From NCBI GenBank assembly GCA_024305405.1, contig JAKNDB010000068.1:6191501-6255500 (forward strand): 64,000 bases of DNA. Direction: 5' to 3'. Within the stretch, counting starts at the first letter, position 1. Each line of letters begins with the position of its first letter. The notes under the pieces are model-generated. The model saw nothing but the letters and a program-made list of their open reading frames with translations, did no database searches and was not told the DNA's origin. The position numbers and the translations under genes are program-made. The DNA comes from Dirofilaria immitis (taxonomy: Eukaryota; Nematoda; Chromadorea; Rhabditida; Onchocercidae). Below are positions 27,592 to 40,033 of this stretch, in pieces.

Positions 27592-30500
27592 TTAATCTTC
27601 CTTTTTTAATTTCTTCAGCAATGCAAAGTCTGATCCGAGATCGTCGATGTTCTCCTTGGTTTCGGTGTGCCGTCGTTTTCTTGCAGAATTTTTCGATACT
27701 TGCCTGGCATCTAATCCTTTTTCGGAATCCTGTCTGCCTAGAAGAGATTTACAAATCTAATTTAATAAAATGATGCAAAAGCACATTTATTCATTCATCA
27801 AATTATTAAGAAAGGAGAGGCATAGTAGACACCCCGAACAAATGTGGTATAGGATATTATGATAATCTTCAGCTAATTTTACTGATGTCTATGTAATTAA
27901 ATTTATGATTCTAATCAGAATGATGAAAAACCTGGACCAATTTCCAATTTTATTTGAAAAATTAAAATGTAAAGAATCATGAATAGACACGCAAAAAAAT
28001 GTAATTTTCGTTAAGATTTTGAAAGAAAGAGATTTTATTGAAAATTTGGTATACCTTTTTCATTGGTTTATCTTCGTTTTTCAAAAGCAGTAACTTTTCC
28101 TGCCTTTGCTTCTCCTTTTCAGCATTTTTGTAAGGTATTTCTGAAGTATTTAAATCAGAGCGTTTAAAATCACTCAAATCGCTATGATGGAATTCTTTCA
28201 TGCGCGGAAGACGTAGCAACCCATAAGCATGGCCATAACCAATAACATCCAAATCTACAATTTTAAAAATTTCGAAAAATATTTTTCATTCGGCTAATTG
28301 ATGTCTCTTATAAAGGAATGAAATGAAATAAAAAAAAAAAAAACTTCAGTACCTTTATATGAGCACACTACATTGCAATCATGGTGCACATATGATTCAA
28401 CAAATGACATAAACGCTCGAGTACCACTCTCCAGGATTTCCCTAAACAAGTTTGACCAACTATTTAATGGAACTTCAAAGCTAAAAATTACCAACCATGG
28501 TTTGTAAGCTAGCTTCACCCATATACATGGCACTATGTCCTTACTGAATCATCATACGCTCTTGTAACTTTTTATCGGTAACGGACATTTAAAATGTAAA
28601 TGTAATGAAGAATTCCTTAAATAAACGAAGAACTTTTCAATATAATTCATAAAAGTTAGAAGAAAACAATGGATGTACCGCTCTTTTGAAGCTATCTCAA
28701 CAATTTGCTGCCTTATTTGTTCCGCTCCATCATCGTTTTCTTTCAGATTTGCTTTCATTTCAGTCAACGAAACTTTTTCGTATTTTTCGATAAATTTGAT
28801 ATAAGCCGTTTCTTCTGGTGTAAGGAACAACACATTATTTCCTACTTTACCACATCTTGCACTCCGACCAGCGCGATGAACAAACCAACTGAAGAAGTTG
28901 ACAGCAGTTCTTAATTTTAGAAACTATATTTTGATTACCAACTAACCAATAAGTTTTCTAAATACAGTTTAAAAGAGTATTTAAGACTACCTATCACATA
29001 AGATATTCTAGTTTTGAATTTTAAAAATGAACTCAAAAAAGTGACTCAACCTTTTGCTTTGTAGTATTATTTTACATCTGTTAACATGTGTTCTTTCTTA
29101 TTATAAAAATTTTTAAATTTTGTCATGTAGTTCTACGCTCCAATAAAATTTCTCAATCATAAAGAGTCCTTTAAATTTAATCTTATATTTCTTTGAATGA
29201 GAAATTCCGGATAAAAATTTCTAATATTAAGACTTAAATAAATTACAAGTTTCTCGTTACATTGATGGAATAAAATACATGAAATCTGAGCTTAATTTCA
29301 TTTTTTTAAAGTAATGGTATAAAAACGTATAGTAGAAGCAAAGAAGAAAATATTCCTAAAATTTACTATAAATACAGTAAATTTTTATATACGAAGGAAT
29401 TATTAGTTCTGATTTCTTACTAAATGAAAAGTAATCATAATAAAGATAACATAATGAAAAAATCTTTGAAATTAAAAAAAAAAAAGAAACCTTGTTTGCT
29501 TTGGTATGTCAAACTGCACGACCCAATCGATATTATCTACATCGATACCCCGAGAAAGCACATCAGTACAAAGCATCACTGATTTCCCAATTCTTCGGAA
29601 ATTTTGCAACTAAATTAGAATTAAACTGTAGTTATGCTATCTTCTAAAATACTTCTTTGTCTGCTCTAAAATTATGACTTTATAAAACCATATCCATTTA
29701 TGAGACGTAATAAGTTGTAATTTATCTATTCGAATTAAAAGAAATTATAATAAACAAAACATTGAGAAAAAGACCATGCCTGATTTTCTGCTTTTTTCTT
29801 TTTCTTCCATGCAAAGCAAATATTTGTCTTTTGGAATTAAAATCTTCAGTAATATTTGCATGTATTCGACACATTGACATGTTGAGAAAAAGATTAGCAT
29901 TCTTGATTTTGGATGATTTTGAATAAATTGTATTAATAGATATAACTTCTGATCTGCTTTCGCCACCTAAAATAATAATTAAATTTAGCCACAAAGCAGA
30001 TTTGAAATTCGTTCATTATGTTGTAACCATCGAACAAAATTAAATGTGAGAAAAGAAATTAGAAGATTTGAAAAAGAAAATTTAGAAGCAAAATTTCACT
30101 GAAATAGCAGTGAGTGGATCCACTACAATACAATTAAAAAATAAATGCGGCAGTGCAAAGTTTCATCATTTTATTTCCGTTGCTGAAAAATGCCTGTTAT
30201 ATAATGCAAGGAAAAGAAAATTTTTATCTTTTATTCCAAAAAAATACTTACGGATGTATTTCATAGTAAATAATTAGTTTATAGGCATAGTTCTTAAATT
30301 TTTGAAAAAATCCTCGAGTTAAATTAAGAAATTTGATATAACATGCCATATGGAAGTTATTCAGTGTATTTGGTGATATCGATTTCACTGAATCAACCGA
30401 ATCAAGTACCGCACCACAATTCGTAATTGTAATTTGTATAGGATTTCTAAAAAAATTCAGGAATTCGAATTCTTATTCGAACATAGGATGCACAAACAAC

Positions 30501-33500
30501 ATAAATTGATATCTAATATTCGATGATTGAGAAAATATTGTTGAAATAAATAACCTCAATCCAAATTTCACCATTTCTTCCATTTCTTTCGCCTGTGTTG
30601 CAGAGAATAAACCAGTCCGTCTCTGTTTGAGTAACGATTCCAGAATTTCAGTCATGCTAAAATAATAGGCACAGCAATTGATGTGCTATAACTTAAGGTA
30701 TAGTATAAACTTGAACAAGAATCAATTAGGTAAACGAGGTATTTGCTTACCTAGCTTTAAAACTTGAATCTGCATATCGATCCGCTTCGTCAATAATTAA
30801 TATTTCAAGGGCTTTTAAAGCTTTTTGAAATCTGAATTAGACGATATTAATGACTGCAATCTTCCAGGAGTAGCTATTACTACCGCAGCGCTAAAACTGA
30901 GATCTTTATATAGAATAAAAATACTTATAAACTATTCAGGTATTTGATAGCGTAGTGCAAGTACTCATCAATACCATTACTGATAACTCCAATTTACTTT
31001 CACCGCAATTTTTAGCGATTAAATTTGGGTAGAAAATTGAAATTTCAGACTTAAAATTATAAATAATTTAAATCAAAACTCAAATGTCATATAATTTGAT
31101 CAAGAACAAGTGAAAAAAAAACAAACTTTGGAGAGTGGATCATTTTTGAATCGGATTTTCCTTTTTCCACCGATCATTACACGCGTATTAAGAGAAAGAG
31201 CATCTGCAAACGACTTACAAACCCTATCAACTTGTTTTGCTAATTCTCGGCATGGAACAATTATTACTGCACCTATTTCATTCTCCGGCCAAACCTGCAA
31301 TACAACACCATACGTAAAACACAATTCGACCGTTACATGATGAGACACATCTTTTCAACAAATTTATGATTTCAGAATTATATAAATATTGGTAATACAA
31401 AAACTGTTCACAACAACAGATTATCGGCAATATCTTAAATATTTCATGATAAGCTATAATGTTTATCAATTCGCTGATGATACCTGTTTCTTGTTCCATA
31501 AAAGAGTGAACACTGGTAAAATATATGCGAGAGTTTTTCCGGAACCAGTTGGAGCTTGCACAATAACATCTTGAAACTTCAACAAACGCTCTATTGTCTG
31601 CTCCTGAAAAATATGCAAAACTTCATATAATATATTCCAACCTTTTCAATTCATTATATACATATGATGCACTAAAAAAACCATTTTATTTATTTCACGT
31701 GGCATATCTTCCTACTTGCTATTAAAATTGCAATAAAGAAAAAACTCTGCGATATTAAGACAGTGTTTATTGCAATTTCATGTCTCTCTGATAAGCTGAA
31801 AAAACGGCTGAGAAGTTAAAGTCATTTTAAGAAAAATATGTTGGATCATATCTATTACAGTTTACATTGTGTAGAGAAAACCATTCAACGCCCGGAAATT
31901 CCTAATCTACAACTTCGTAGACTGCTCGGCTTCAATAAATTTATTGTACTGTTAAAAAAAAAGAACAATATGAATTAAATTGCGATCAACTTTGAAGAAA
32001 GCATTAGCATTATTGGAAAAATTGTTATTAGCTCGTGCTTAAGAATTCAATAAACTCTCAACATCTCATGCAAAAATGTGATCATGAAAGAACTAGATTC
32101 ATGAAAACGTCGAAAAGCAAGAACAAAATCTAATATATTTTACTTTATCCAATTTCACATAAACTTTTTGAAAATACCTAGATCGTTGTTTACAAATACA
32201 GATTAAAATGTTTTTTATTTGAATAAGCATCTTCTACTGGTTGTAACAACTTCAATAGTTTACATTCAAACAATGAATAAGTTTTTAGGTTGTCATATTA
32301 TTAATTATAAAAAAAAACACACACATACACAAATCAGATCAATTTATATAGGCGAGATATTCAAGCAGAATTCAGAAAAAAAAACAAGTATAAAACAGAT
32401 TTAAGATACCAAGTAAAAGAGAGTTGCTGAAGAAAAATTATGCAGACTACACAACAAAATTCGCCAATATATTACAATACAGAAGAGTGCATCACAAATT
32501 TTCATAATCCAAAAAAATGATTAACCCACTCGTACTGAGGATTTAATAATTTCACAAAAATTAAAATACGGACTTACAACAACCGAAATAATTAGTGTTA
32601 AATTTTTGGCTGAATAAAATTCGCCTCTGAATAATAAATAACCTAAATCATTGAGGATTTAATAAAATCTAACTGATCTCATTGCCGATCAAATGAATGT
32701 GAAAACGTGTTGCTTTTCTTTCAGTTATATAAAGATCCTAAATTCTGAAAGCTGAAGAGACATCAACCGTTCTGATTCCATGGGAAACGAAAAGGATTTG
32801 CTGGCCGTGCATCACGCCATTCACGATCCACATTTAATGGATATTCGCGAATCCTTATACCAACCACTTTAGCCAAAAAGAGAGCAATCAGGAAGGATGA
32901 TATGACAACGATGAATGCAAACACATAGAATGTCTCCTGAATGATGGCTAGTTAAATGTTAATATGAATTTTCCAAAGAGCACCGAAATCCTTATTAAAT
33001 AATACTATGGATCAAACAACGAAACCTTTTATCAAAATTTATATTAAAAGGACTCTTCATTATTTCAATGTTATATATATATATATTTAGACACACACAC
33101 TCACGTCTCACCTCATCAAAGAGTTCATTGAAAGTTGGTATCATTTGATTGGCTGTATGAATTAATTCCAAAACCCATGACTTTTTGCCTTTACGACCGC
33201 CAGACAAATAATAATCACCCCATCGATAATCACTATCTTCGCGCATCCTTTGACACTTAAGCACCCAGTAATCACTGAAGGACATATCTACCTCATTTAA
33301 TTAAACATTACAAATTAGATTTTAAGTTTGTTTAAAGCAAAAGTCTGAACGGAAATAGTTTGTTGAAAAATGCAAAAATTGAAATAAAGCAATATATACT
33401 GCTCGATAATCTCTAATATCTAAATCCAAAGAAATAAACAATAAGGGATAAGATTAGAAAGCAAAGAAAAATAAAACAAAAACACTGGTGAAAGCAAAAT

Positions 33501-33828
33501 TACAGAAAGATTAAAATGTGACAATAATTCGGCATGCATAATAACCACAACATATCGATAAATGCGTATTAAATCACGTCTGATGTATGGAAATGATAAA
33601 TTCTTCAAGAACTAAATTTTTCAGAAATTTCGATCTCAGGAAAAAATAGCAAATTTAATCATGTTTAGTAATGTCACTTAACTGCGCAGAATTTCGAAAA
33701 GTAGAACATTTCGATTATTATTGAATACAGCGCGCTAAATCTGGTCTGAGCCAGACAAAGCCGTTAAATAGGAATCCTGAGGCTTGGGATTGTTAGATTT
33801 TTGTGCTAAGCCATTCCACTTAATAATG

Positions 33829-33898
<70 letters not shown>

Positions 33899-34687
33899 TC
33901 AATGTCAAGTCAATGTCAAGTTATCCCACTTGTCAGAATATGCTCTTTGCTAACTTGAACTTCTAGGAATGTATTTTCCGCTGATGTCTTAACAGAATTT
34001 TCGATATCAAAAAATTGCTGTTAACCAAAATTTATTGCTTAAAATTAAGTTAAAAAAATCATTCCAATTCAATCCATTCTCATTCAATTCAGTCCAATCC
34101 GTATTAAAGCATTCCAGTCCAACTTATATTTCAGTTCATATTAGCTTCTTCATTTTCTAACATGATATAAAATATGAAAAGCTGCAAGCTTTTAAACAGA
34201 ATTTAGTTTTATTAGCAAGATAGAAGATATGATGATAATTACATATCAGGATGTCATTCCAAAGTCATAATAGCATGCAGTACTAATATATACTAGAAAT
34301 TTTAATAGAAATATTTATTCGAAATGAAAGAAAAAATATATACCTGAACTGGTGTGAACTGTCTGAATGCAAGTTGCTCAATAAACACAGTCAAAATTTC
34401 ATCAGGCAACAACAGTCGTAACCTTTCACTAACTTCTTGCATCAAATCAATTTCCTAAAACTGGTTTGATTTAGACTGATTTCCGAATATTACAATGCTC
34501 CAACGATAACATACGTGTAAAAATCACCAGAAGATAAATTGTTTCAACTACTAAATTAAAATTAAATTCATGATGAAAACTTCACCAAGAATCATAAACT
34601 AAATAAAATCTCGACTTCCCTATCCCCTCACCAAAATTCCAAATTAAATCTACCTCGATTAATTTTGATGGACCATTCGTCGTGCAT
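27592..34687 (-). CDS. DDX55: DEAD-box RNA helicase, SPB4/DDX55 family
   Basis: SPB4/DDX55 is an ATP-dependent RNA helicase of 60S ribosome assembly. Exons: 34654-34687, 34344-34454, 31484-31603, 31127-31294, 30751-30890, 30555-30656, 30347-30446, 29761-29966, 29491-29609, 28679-28888, 28353-28441, 28055-28254, 27592-27756; about 588 residues against 600 in human DDX55. Motifs in order: FTPVQ (Q-motif region), APTGSGKT (I), PCRELA (Ia), ATPGRL (Ib), IIDEADRY (II), FSATQ (III), FFSTCQCVEY (IV), CTDVLSRGID (V), VHRAGRSARCG (VI). The family-specific C-terminal part (IPYKNAEKEKQRQEKL) and Lys-rich tail LLKKLKKED confirm DDX55 over other DEAD proteins. The ATG at 34687 follows an in-frame stop. 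One-base indels sit at 29829, 30828, 31162 and 34663, all in A/T runs. The second intron (31604-34343) contains a separate gene. The intron after 30347 has a GC donor. Confidence 0.95.
32763..33285 (-). CDS. Small single-pass membrane protein nested in a DDX55 intron
   Basis: I do not recognise this family. Exons 33112-33285 and 32763-32936, each 174 bases, join in phase 0 (GTGAGA donor, TTCAG-type acceptor) into an intact 115-residue ORF. Residues 1-58 are hydrophilic and Trp/Tyr-rich (YRWGDYYLSGGRKGKKSW). One strongly hydrophobic segment follows at about 60-84 (FYVFAFIVVISSFLIALFLA), then a polar tail of about 30 residues. There is no cleavable signal at the start, so the hydrophobic segment probably acts as an internal anchor. 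The gene lies wholly inside the second intron of DDX55, on the same strand. It carries no frame error, unlike its host. An alternative is that it is an unrecognised part of a differently spliced host transcript, but it has its own ATG and stop. Confidence 0.75.
33820..33897. repeat. (AAT)n microsatellite
   Basis: About 78 bases of AAT/TAA triplets with one AAAT interruption, inside the large DDX55 intron between the nested gene and host exon 2. Confidence 0.95.
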
Positions 34688-35790
34688 AAATTATAATCGA
34701 AGTGGTTTTGAAATATTTTCGTCCCGTGGTGCACTTCCAGTATGAAATATGAGATTTAAAAGATGCACGTAAACGTGAGTAATAAGAAGGATATGCTGAG
34801 GAGGATTTAGCAAAAAAAAAACGTATGGATAGTTACGTATAATGCGACTGTGGTACCTGAGTTGGGATACAGTACACTGAAAAGTTATATTACATCATTT
34901 ACCATCAGTAATTTGGATGAAAAAAATTTCGTATTTTTAATTGAACAAAATGATAGAAAAATTGTTTGCATATAAATGAAATGTTTCATACATGCGTGCA
35001 ATGTCAACGATGGTTTTTTATTGGCTTTCGAAATTAAAATTACGTTGGAATTTATTTTAAAGTTGTGAAAAAGTGGAAGAGAATAACTAATTCCTGAAGT
35101 CAACGCTAACTCAAATAATCTACCAAAATAGTAACCCACTAGTATTTCAGGTCACGTATGCTACGTGAAAGGAATCGAGTGACGTCGAGAACGGCTCGCT
35201 CGTTGCAATGTTGTTTTGCTTGCGCTCAGGGCATGGTAATGTTGTGATTTTCAGATTTCAAGCATTCTTTTGTCCAAAACGACATTGAAATTTTACTGTT
35301 AGAGCACGTATTACTGTTATAAGACGTGACGTGTGTACTAAGTAGAAATGTATGTGGATAGGTAGACTGGATAGTAAAGTTTGTTATTATTAGAGAAATA
35401 ACCAAACATCTCATTGAGCAAATAGATAAATAAACATTCTGCAGCAATGCATGTCCTGAAAAGCCAAAACTCAGGTTTAAACTGCCAAGATTCGGGATAA
35501 TAGCCATCAAAATATTCAACTTATTGAAATTTCGAATGCTGCATTTGTTTAAATTTTAATAAGATTTATTCATATTCAATTTAATTGTGTGGATCTCAAG
35601 GTGAGATGGTGAAATTAGTATACTTTGTAAGGAGAATATTATTTCTGAATTTTTAGCCAATCATCTAGATCCCGAATTCAATAGGTCAGAATTATGCAAG
35701 ATTACGCATTTTATTAAATATTATTAAAGTCATAAATCTTTATTAAAATTACAGTTAATAATATGAAATTGTTCCATATATGTTTTTAAG

Positions 35791-36047
35791 AGCTTACGAA
35801 GTAGAAGTGTAAGACGAAAAAATGAGAGAAAACCGGAAGCTTCAAATGTGTTGCGTGTTTTCAATACAAGTGCTATAAAGAATGCGAAAATCATGTCTGG
35901 AAGAATTGAGATTCAAAAGAATGAAGATCATCGACAAACGACAGAAAAGGAACATGAAGAAAAGCAAGAGGATATTTTTGATCATTTTCAGGACGACAAA
36001 GCCCGTCGACATAAATTGATGCAGCTCGATTCATTATTTCGCGAAAA
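35791..36047 (+). CDS. Putative exon of an unidentified plus-strand gene
   Basis: One long open frame reads from an AAG acceptor-like site at 35790 to a strong GTAAGTAAG donor at 36048. It encodes a charged segment: a Ser/Arg-rich start (SLRSRSVRRKNERKPEA), then an acidic helix (EKEHEEKQEDIFDHFQDDKA). In-frame Mets occur near 35848 and 35893. I do not recognise the family. Composition and the donor support an exon; the true 5' end, and whether it joins the stretch at 36890, are unresolved. Confidence 0.5.
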
Positions 36048-36889
36048 GTAAGTAAGTTCTTTATTCAGTTTACTCGTAAATTGTTATTCGATAAAATCAA
36101 TAACTTTTTACTTTTGTCAGAAACTTATGAAATTTAACAGAAGTTACTGCAAAATTTACATATGCCAAATTAATATACTGATTGGTTCACTTGATCTTTT
36201 CACTCCATTGGTGATCCTTTTTTCTCTTTATTCTCTAACAATTTTTATTTGTAAGTAGATAAATATTATGATTATTCCATTGCTATTCTTTCTATTTAAA
36301 AATGAAAATTGCAAAAAAAAATTGTTATATTCCAAAATGTGAAATGAGAGTTTGTATTCACAGTACTTTTTTCATATTTAATGAAGTATTTCTACCAGCA
36401 TAATTGGTAATATTTGAAAAATGTTCACAGTGGTAATTTAACTTATTCCTGAATATCAGAACTATATGTATGTTTTCTATTCTCTGGCTTTCTTCTTATG
36501 TTTGGGACAGAAATTTCGAGCTTCAAATTAAATTAAGCTTTTAGTCAAAAAAATAAAACTTTCGAGATATTTCTTATTACATGAAAAAATTTCGCTGCAA
36601 GATATTTCTACAAATTTATTTAGATAATGGATTTGAATATGACTTGATTTAAAAGAGGAACCACTATTTTTTATTAGTGATGATTACTATTGAGTAACCG
36701 AATCATTGCTATAATCATGAAAAATCTCTAGTTTGCGAAAATAAACTCAGTTGCGATTGTTTAACATTTTGAATTTCTATCGATAATATGTTAGATCGGT
36801 ATCTATATTTTCTATTTTTAAGCTGTATTTTCTATTTTTTTAACTTCTGCATATTTTTTGAAAAATTTAACGTCTGTGAAGTTCTTCAG

Positions 36890-37144
36890 AAACTACTTCC
36901 GTAAATTGGATTTCCGTAGAGTTGAGCAATGTGCAGCCTGGTTAGACTCAGAAAGATATCATTGGGGTGGTTGGCATATTCGAATCCCAACATGGCGACC
37001 TCGCTTTGGTATTGTTTTGGCTATCGGTCATTGTTGGTGGAGAAAACATCCTACAAATGCGCTCACAAACTTGTCATTCTTGTTTTCCGCACATCGTTCA
37101 GCATTATTTATGAGAAACACTGCCATAATCATGTCATTTCTCAG
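36890..37144 (+). other. Exon-like stretch, reading frame unresolved
   Basis: This stretch has clearly higher GC than its flanks, a CTTCAG acceptor before 36890 and a CAG/GTGAGA donor at 37145, so an exon on the plus strand is likely. Phase 2 carry-over from the exon ending at 36047 gives an open frame (NYFRKLDFRRVEQ...), but the other two plus frames and one minus frame are also largely open. Given the one-base indels elsewhere in the window, the true frame may switch inside. No domain is recognisable in any frame. Confidence 0.35.
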
Positions 37145-37676
37145 GTGAGAATTTCATTCTTTAGGCTTAATTTATTTTCATGTTTAAAGTATTTGTTCTT
37201 TTGAACACTTTAAGTACAGCGAGATAACTGTACCGTATTAGTATTTGTTGTAGCGTAAATGAGATCGAATAATTTCTTATTACTACTGACCGCTTCTCTA
37301 TCCTACTTTCATAAGTTTTTCTATTATTTGTGTTTTATTTGCTACGTTGTGCTATATAAGAAGACGATTAGTTAGAAGATTTATGAATAGGACAATTTGA
37401 AACAAAATTCTTGAAATTTCACATTGAATTTTCTGAATAGCTTCATGTTTTTCACGTAATTTTTTGCGGTTCTTCAGCACAAATACAAGTTCGATCAAAA
37501 TCAAGATGCTTTCCACAAAATATAATTTTCAATAGTTTGTTAATTCCGTATGTGAAGAAACGTTTTCCAGTTTTTGCTTCCTTAGACAATTAGGCAAAGC
37601 ATTTGATTATTTTGAGCCAGTTTATATAATTTACCTTCATACGCTTCAAATTTCTCCAAGAATTTTGTCTTTGCAG

Positions 37677-37778
37677 AAACCATTGGTCAGTCTCAAAGAT
37701 TGTAATAATGAGAATAATGAGCCTGTTGAATTTTCACGGACACATTTACCATCCGTGGAGACTTTGCTTTCACATTAA
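37677..37778 (+). other. Possible terminal exon of the same plus-strand gene
   Basis: A TTTGCAG acceptor precedes a 34-codon frame that is polar and ends in TAA (NNENNEPVEFSRTHLP, then VETLLSH and stop), just before an A9 run. A second frame is open much further and is Phe/Leu/Arg-rich, which is less protein-like. Assignment to the gene at 35791 rests only on strand and proximity. Confidence 0.3.
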
Positions 37779-38588
37779 AAAAAAATCTCGTACTTCCAGA
37801 TTTTTCGAACAGTTTCATCTCTACCTAAAGAAATTGTTCTTTAACCGTTGCAAATATACATGTCACATCTTCCTCAACCTTTTAAAATAGTATGCAGAGT
37901 AAAATTCAAAAAGTTAACAATACTTCGTTGTCCTTACGTAATATATAAAGATGATTTCCTTATATTCTTATTGATATCAGTTTAAAAATGCGACTCCATT
38001 TTACTTATTCATGTATCGAAATTTTTTCATCGAAATTCGGTATTTTGCTCGCTGTTTCTTGCCTATTCTCTCAGCATCTAAATCTGTACACAAAGCATTG
38101 ATATTTTATATATTTCTTTCCAGTGGAATTGTGCATTTCGAAACTTGCTTTTACGTCTTATTTACTCCTTCTAACCTCTTCTCTATCTCATTTTCTAGTC
38201 TGAATGACTGCATTTTCGGCACTATAATATTTTCATTTATTCAACTTATCCGTGTTATATATTTACGTATAAGAATAATGAATCAATGAGGAGTCATGCC
38301 TCAGTGATTTCTTCGAATGAGCAATAGTATCTCAATGATTCCTCCTCGAAATTATGATCGAATTTTTTATCACTGCTTTCGTTTCGTTACATTTTTCTAT
38401 CGTTATTTCTAATAAATTGCTGTGCAAATATTTCTTGTTGAAAAGTGTGGAAGTTATTTTTTTACTTGTAACGTGAAATTTTTATTTGATAGATTTTATG
38501 ACAAAATGAACAAATTATATAACCAATAATGAAAATTATTAATTTCCTGCGCAATCGAAAATGCTTTAATTAGCTAACTGAAACAAGC

Positions 38589-38959
38589 TAGTCTCTTGAG
38601 GGTTTATCCATAAAAAGACCAGTTAGTGACAATGGTATTACTTCACCATTGGGTTGTGGATCAGCTCCATGGCGAAATCCTGAAAATCAATTCTGCCATT
38701 AAAATTATGTGTGAAGCATAAACGTTGTTTTAATTTCGATTTTTTAATGTATTATTTGCGTTATCCGATGCTGTCTACAGGAACTTTCGCTTCTAAATTT
38801 ATCTCTCTCAGACAAAATATCTCAGGAAATTGTAAAAATTCACCCAAGTACACAATGAAGGGAACACTTCCCATTGGACGAAGATTCGAAAAATGTTGGT
38901 TGTTTGTCGTACTAAATTTTGTTGTGCTGATGACAGTTTCATCGTTCCCAAATATAGCG
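38589..38959 (-). other. Exon-like stretch, strand ambiguous
   Basis: On the minus strand two blocks have splice sites: 38779-38959 (AG acceptor, GTAGAC donor; contains PMGSVPFIVYLGEF) and 38589-38679 (TTTTCAG acceptor, ending at a TAG). The plus strand is also open through both blocks, with plausible sequence. GC content is raised. No family is recognised. Either strand could hold a real terminal exon pair, or this could be an old coding fragment. Confidence 0.3.
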
Positions 38960-38980
38960 CTATTTTTGATCCTAGATCTA

Positions 38981-39107
38981 TTGTTTCTATAATAAATGAT
39001 TATTCATTAACAAATAGCCGATATAGTTTTGTTCGTAACGCTTACTTATTGTTTCTATAATAAATGATTATTCATTAACAAATAGCTGATATAGTTTTGT
39101 TCGTAAC
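38981..39107. repeat. 59-bp direct duplication
   Basis: The segment 38981-39039 recurs at 39049-39107 with one substitution (AGCCGA versus AGCTGA). The copies are 68 bases apart start to start, with a 9-base spacer. Near identity suggests a recent tandem duplication or an assembly artefact. Confidence 0.9.
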
Positions 39108-39457
39108 ATTTAATCACAAGCTCATCATGATTAAATGTTATCAATAAAGCATTAACGGTATTCATCATCCGAACTATCGTTATGCAATATTCAGGATACG
39201 CAGTAACGAAGTAGAAGTTGCATATTAACCATCAAATTACATCAGTCAATTTAGACTACCAAGATCGATAGACTTTATCCATCAATATAATATAATTTTC
39301 CAACTTATCATGGTATAAGCATTCTGTAATCAGATATATTTTGCAAAAGTTATCTAGCGAGGTTTGAATTTCTCATTTACTGGTATTTCTAATGTCAAAT
39401 TTATCCGATAATTGAATTTGTCGAGAAAAGTACTTCTGGAGTGGAAATAACCCACAG

Positions 39458-39624
39458 AAAGTGTACTACCCCGAGATCTTGTTAAACACAAAGAGCGAAT
39501 AAAAATTAAAATTTCAAAAGAAAGCAAAAACATTGAAGAAGATGCACAAATAATCGATATTATGAGCAATTATTTTCATCGGGAAAGGATTTCTGTTGAA
39601 ATGGAAATTTTCACAAAAAGTACG
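39458..39624 (+). other. Possible plus-strand exon, family unknown
   Basis: A CCCACAG acceptor and a GTAATC donor flank a 167-base open frame that is highly charged (LVKHKERIKIKISKESKN, then MSNYFHRERISVEMEI). It enters in phase 1 and leaves in phase 0. The minus strand is also open but would encode a more hydrophobic, less plausible peptide. It could belong to the gene beginning near 35791. Confidence 0.3.
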
Positions 39625-40033
39625 GTAATCTTTTTATAATAAACACTTCATGCAAATAATTTACGTTGATTTGTTATTAAAAAGAAAGAAGGATTGGTGG
39701 ATTATTAGTCATTATCTTGAACAATATTTATTGAAAAATCTCATTCTTTTCCACACAAAAACCAAAATTCAAGCAGGAAAATGTTGCAATTTTTTCATTG
39801 CTTAGTTAATTCTAGACTTTCTTGATGGTTTTCGAGAGTAGAATAAGATTAAAATCAATTAAAATAAATATGTTCATGCATTTCCAAAAATATTCTAACT
39901 AAACGACCCTCCGCAAATCATATGAACGTAGGAGACTAACTCTCACTCATATTATATATAGTAACGGAGAGCTTTTTCTATTATTAGTGAAGATAATGAT
40001 ACAGATTACAACAAACATAGGAATATGAAATCT

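Noticed and set aside
31905..31950. Short minus frame YNKFIEAEQSTKL ending in TAG behind an AACAG acceptor
   Set aside because: It resembles a terminal exon, but no upstream exon joins it in a way needed by DDX55 or the nested gene. Too short to support alone.
35226..35519. 97-residue minus ORF
   Set aside because: No splice context and no recognisable domain; it lies in the region upstream of two divergent genes.
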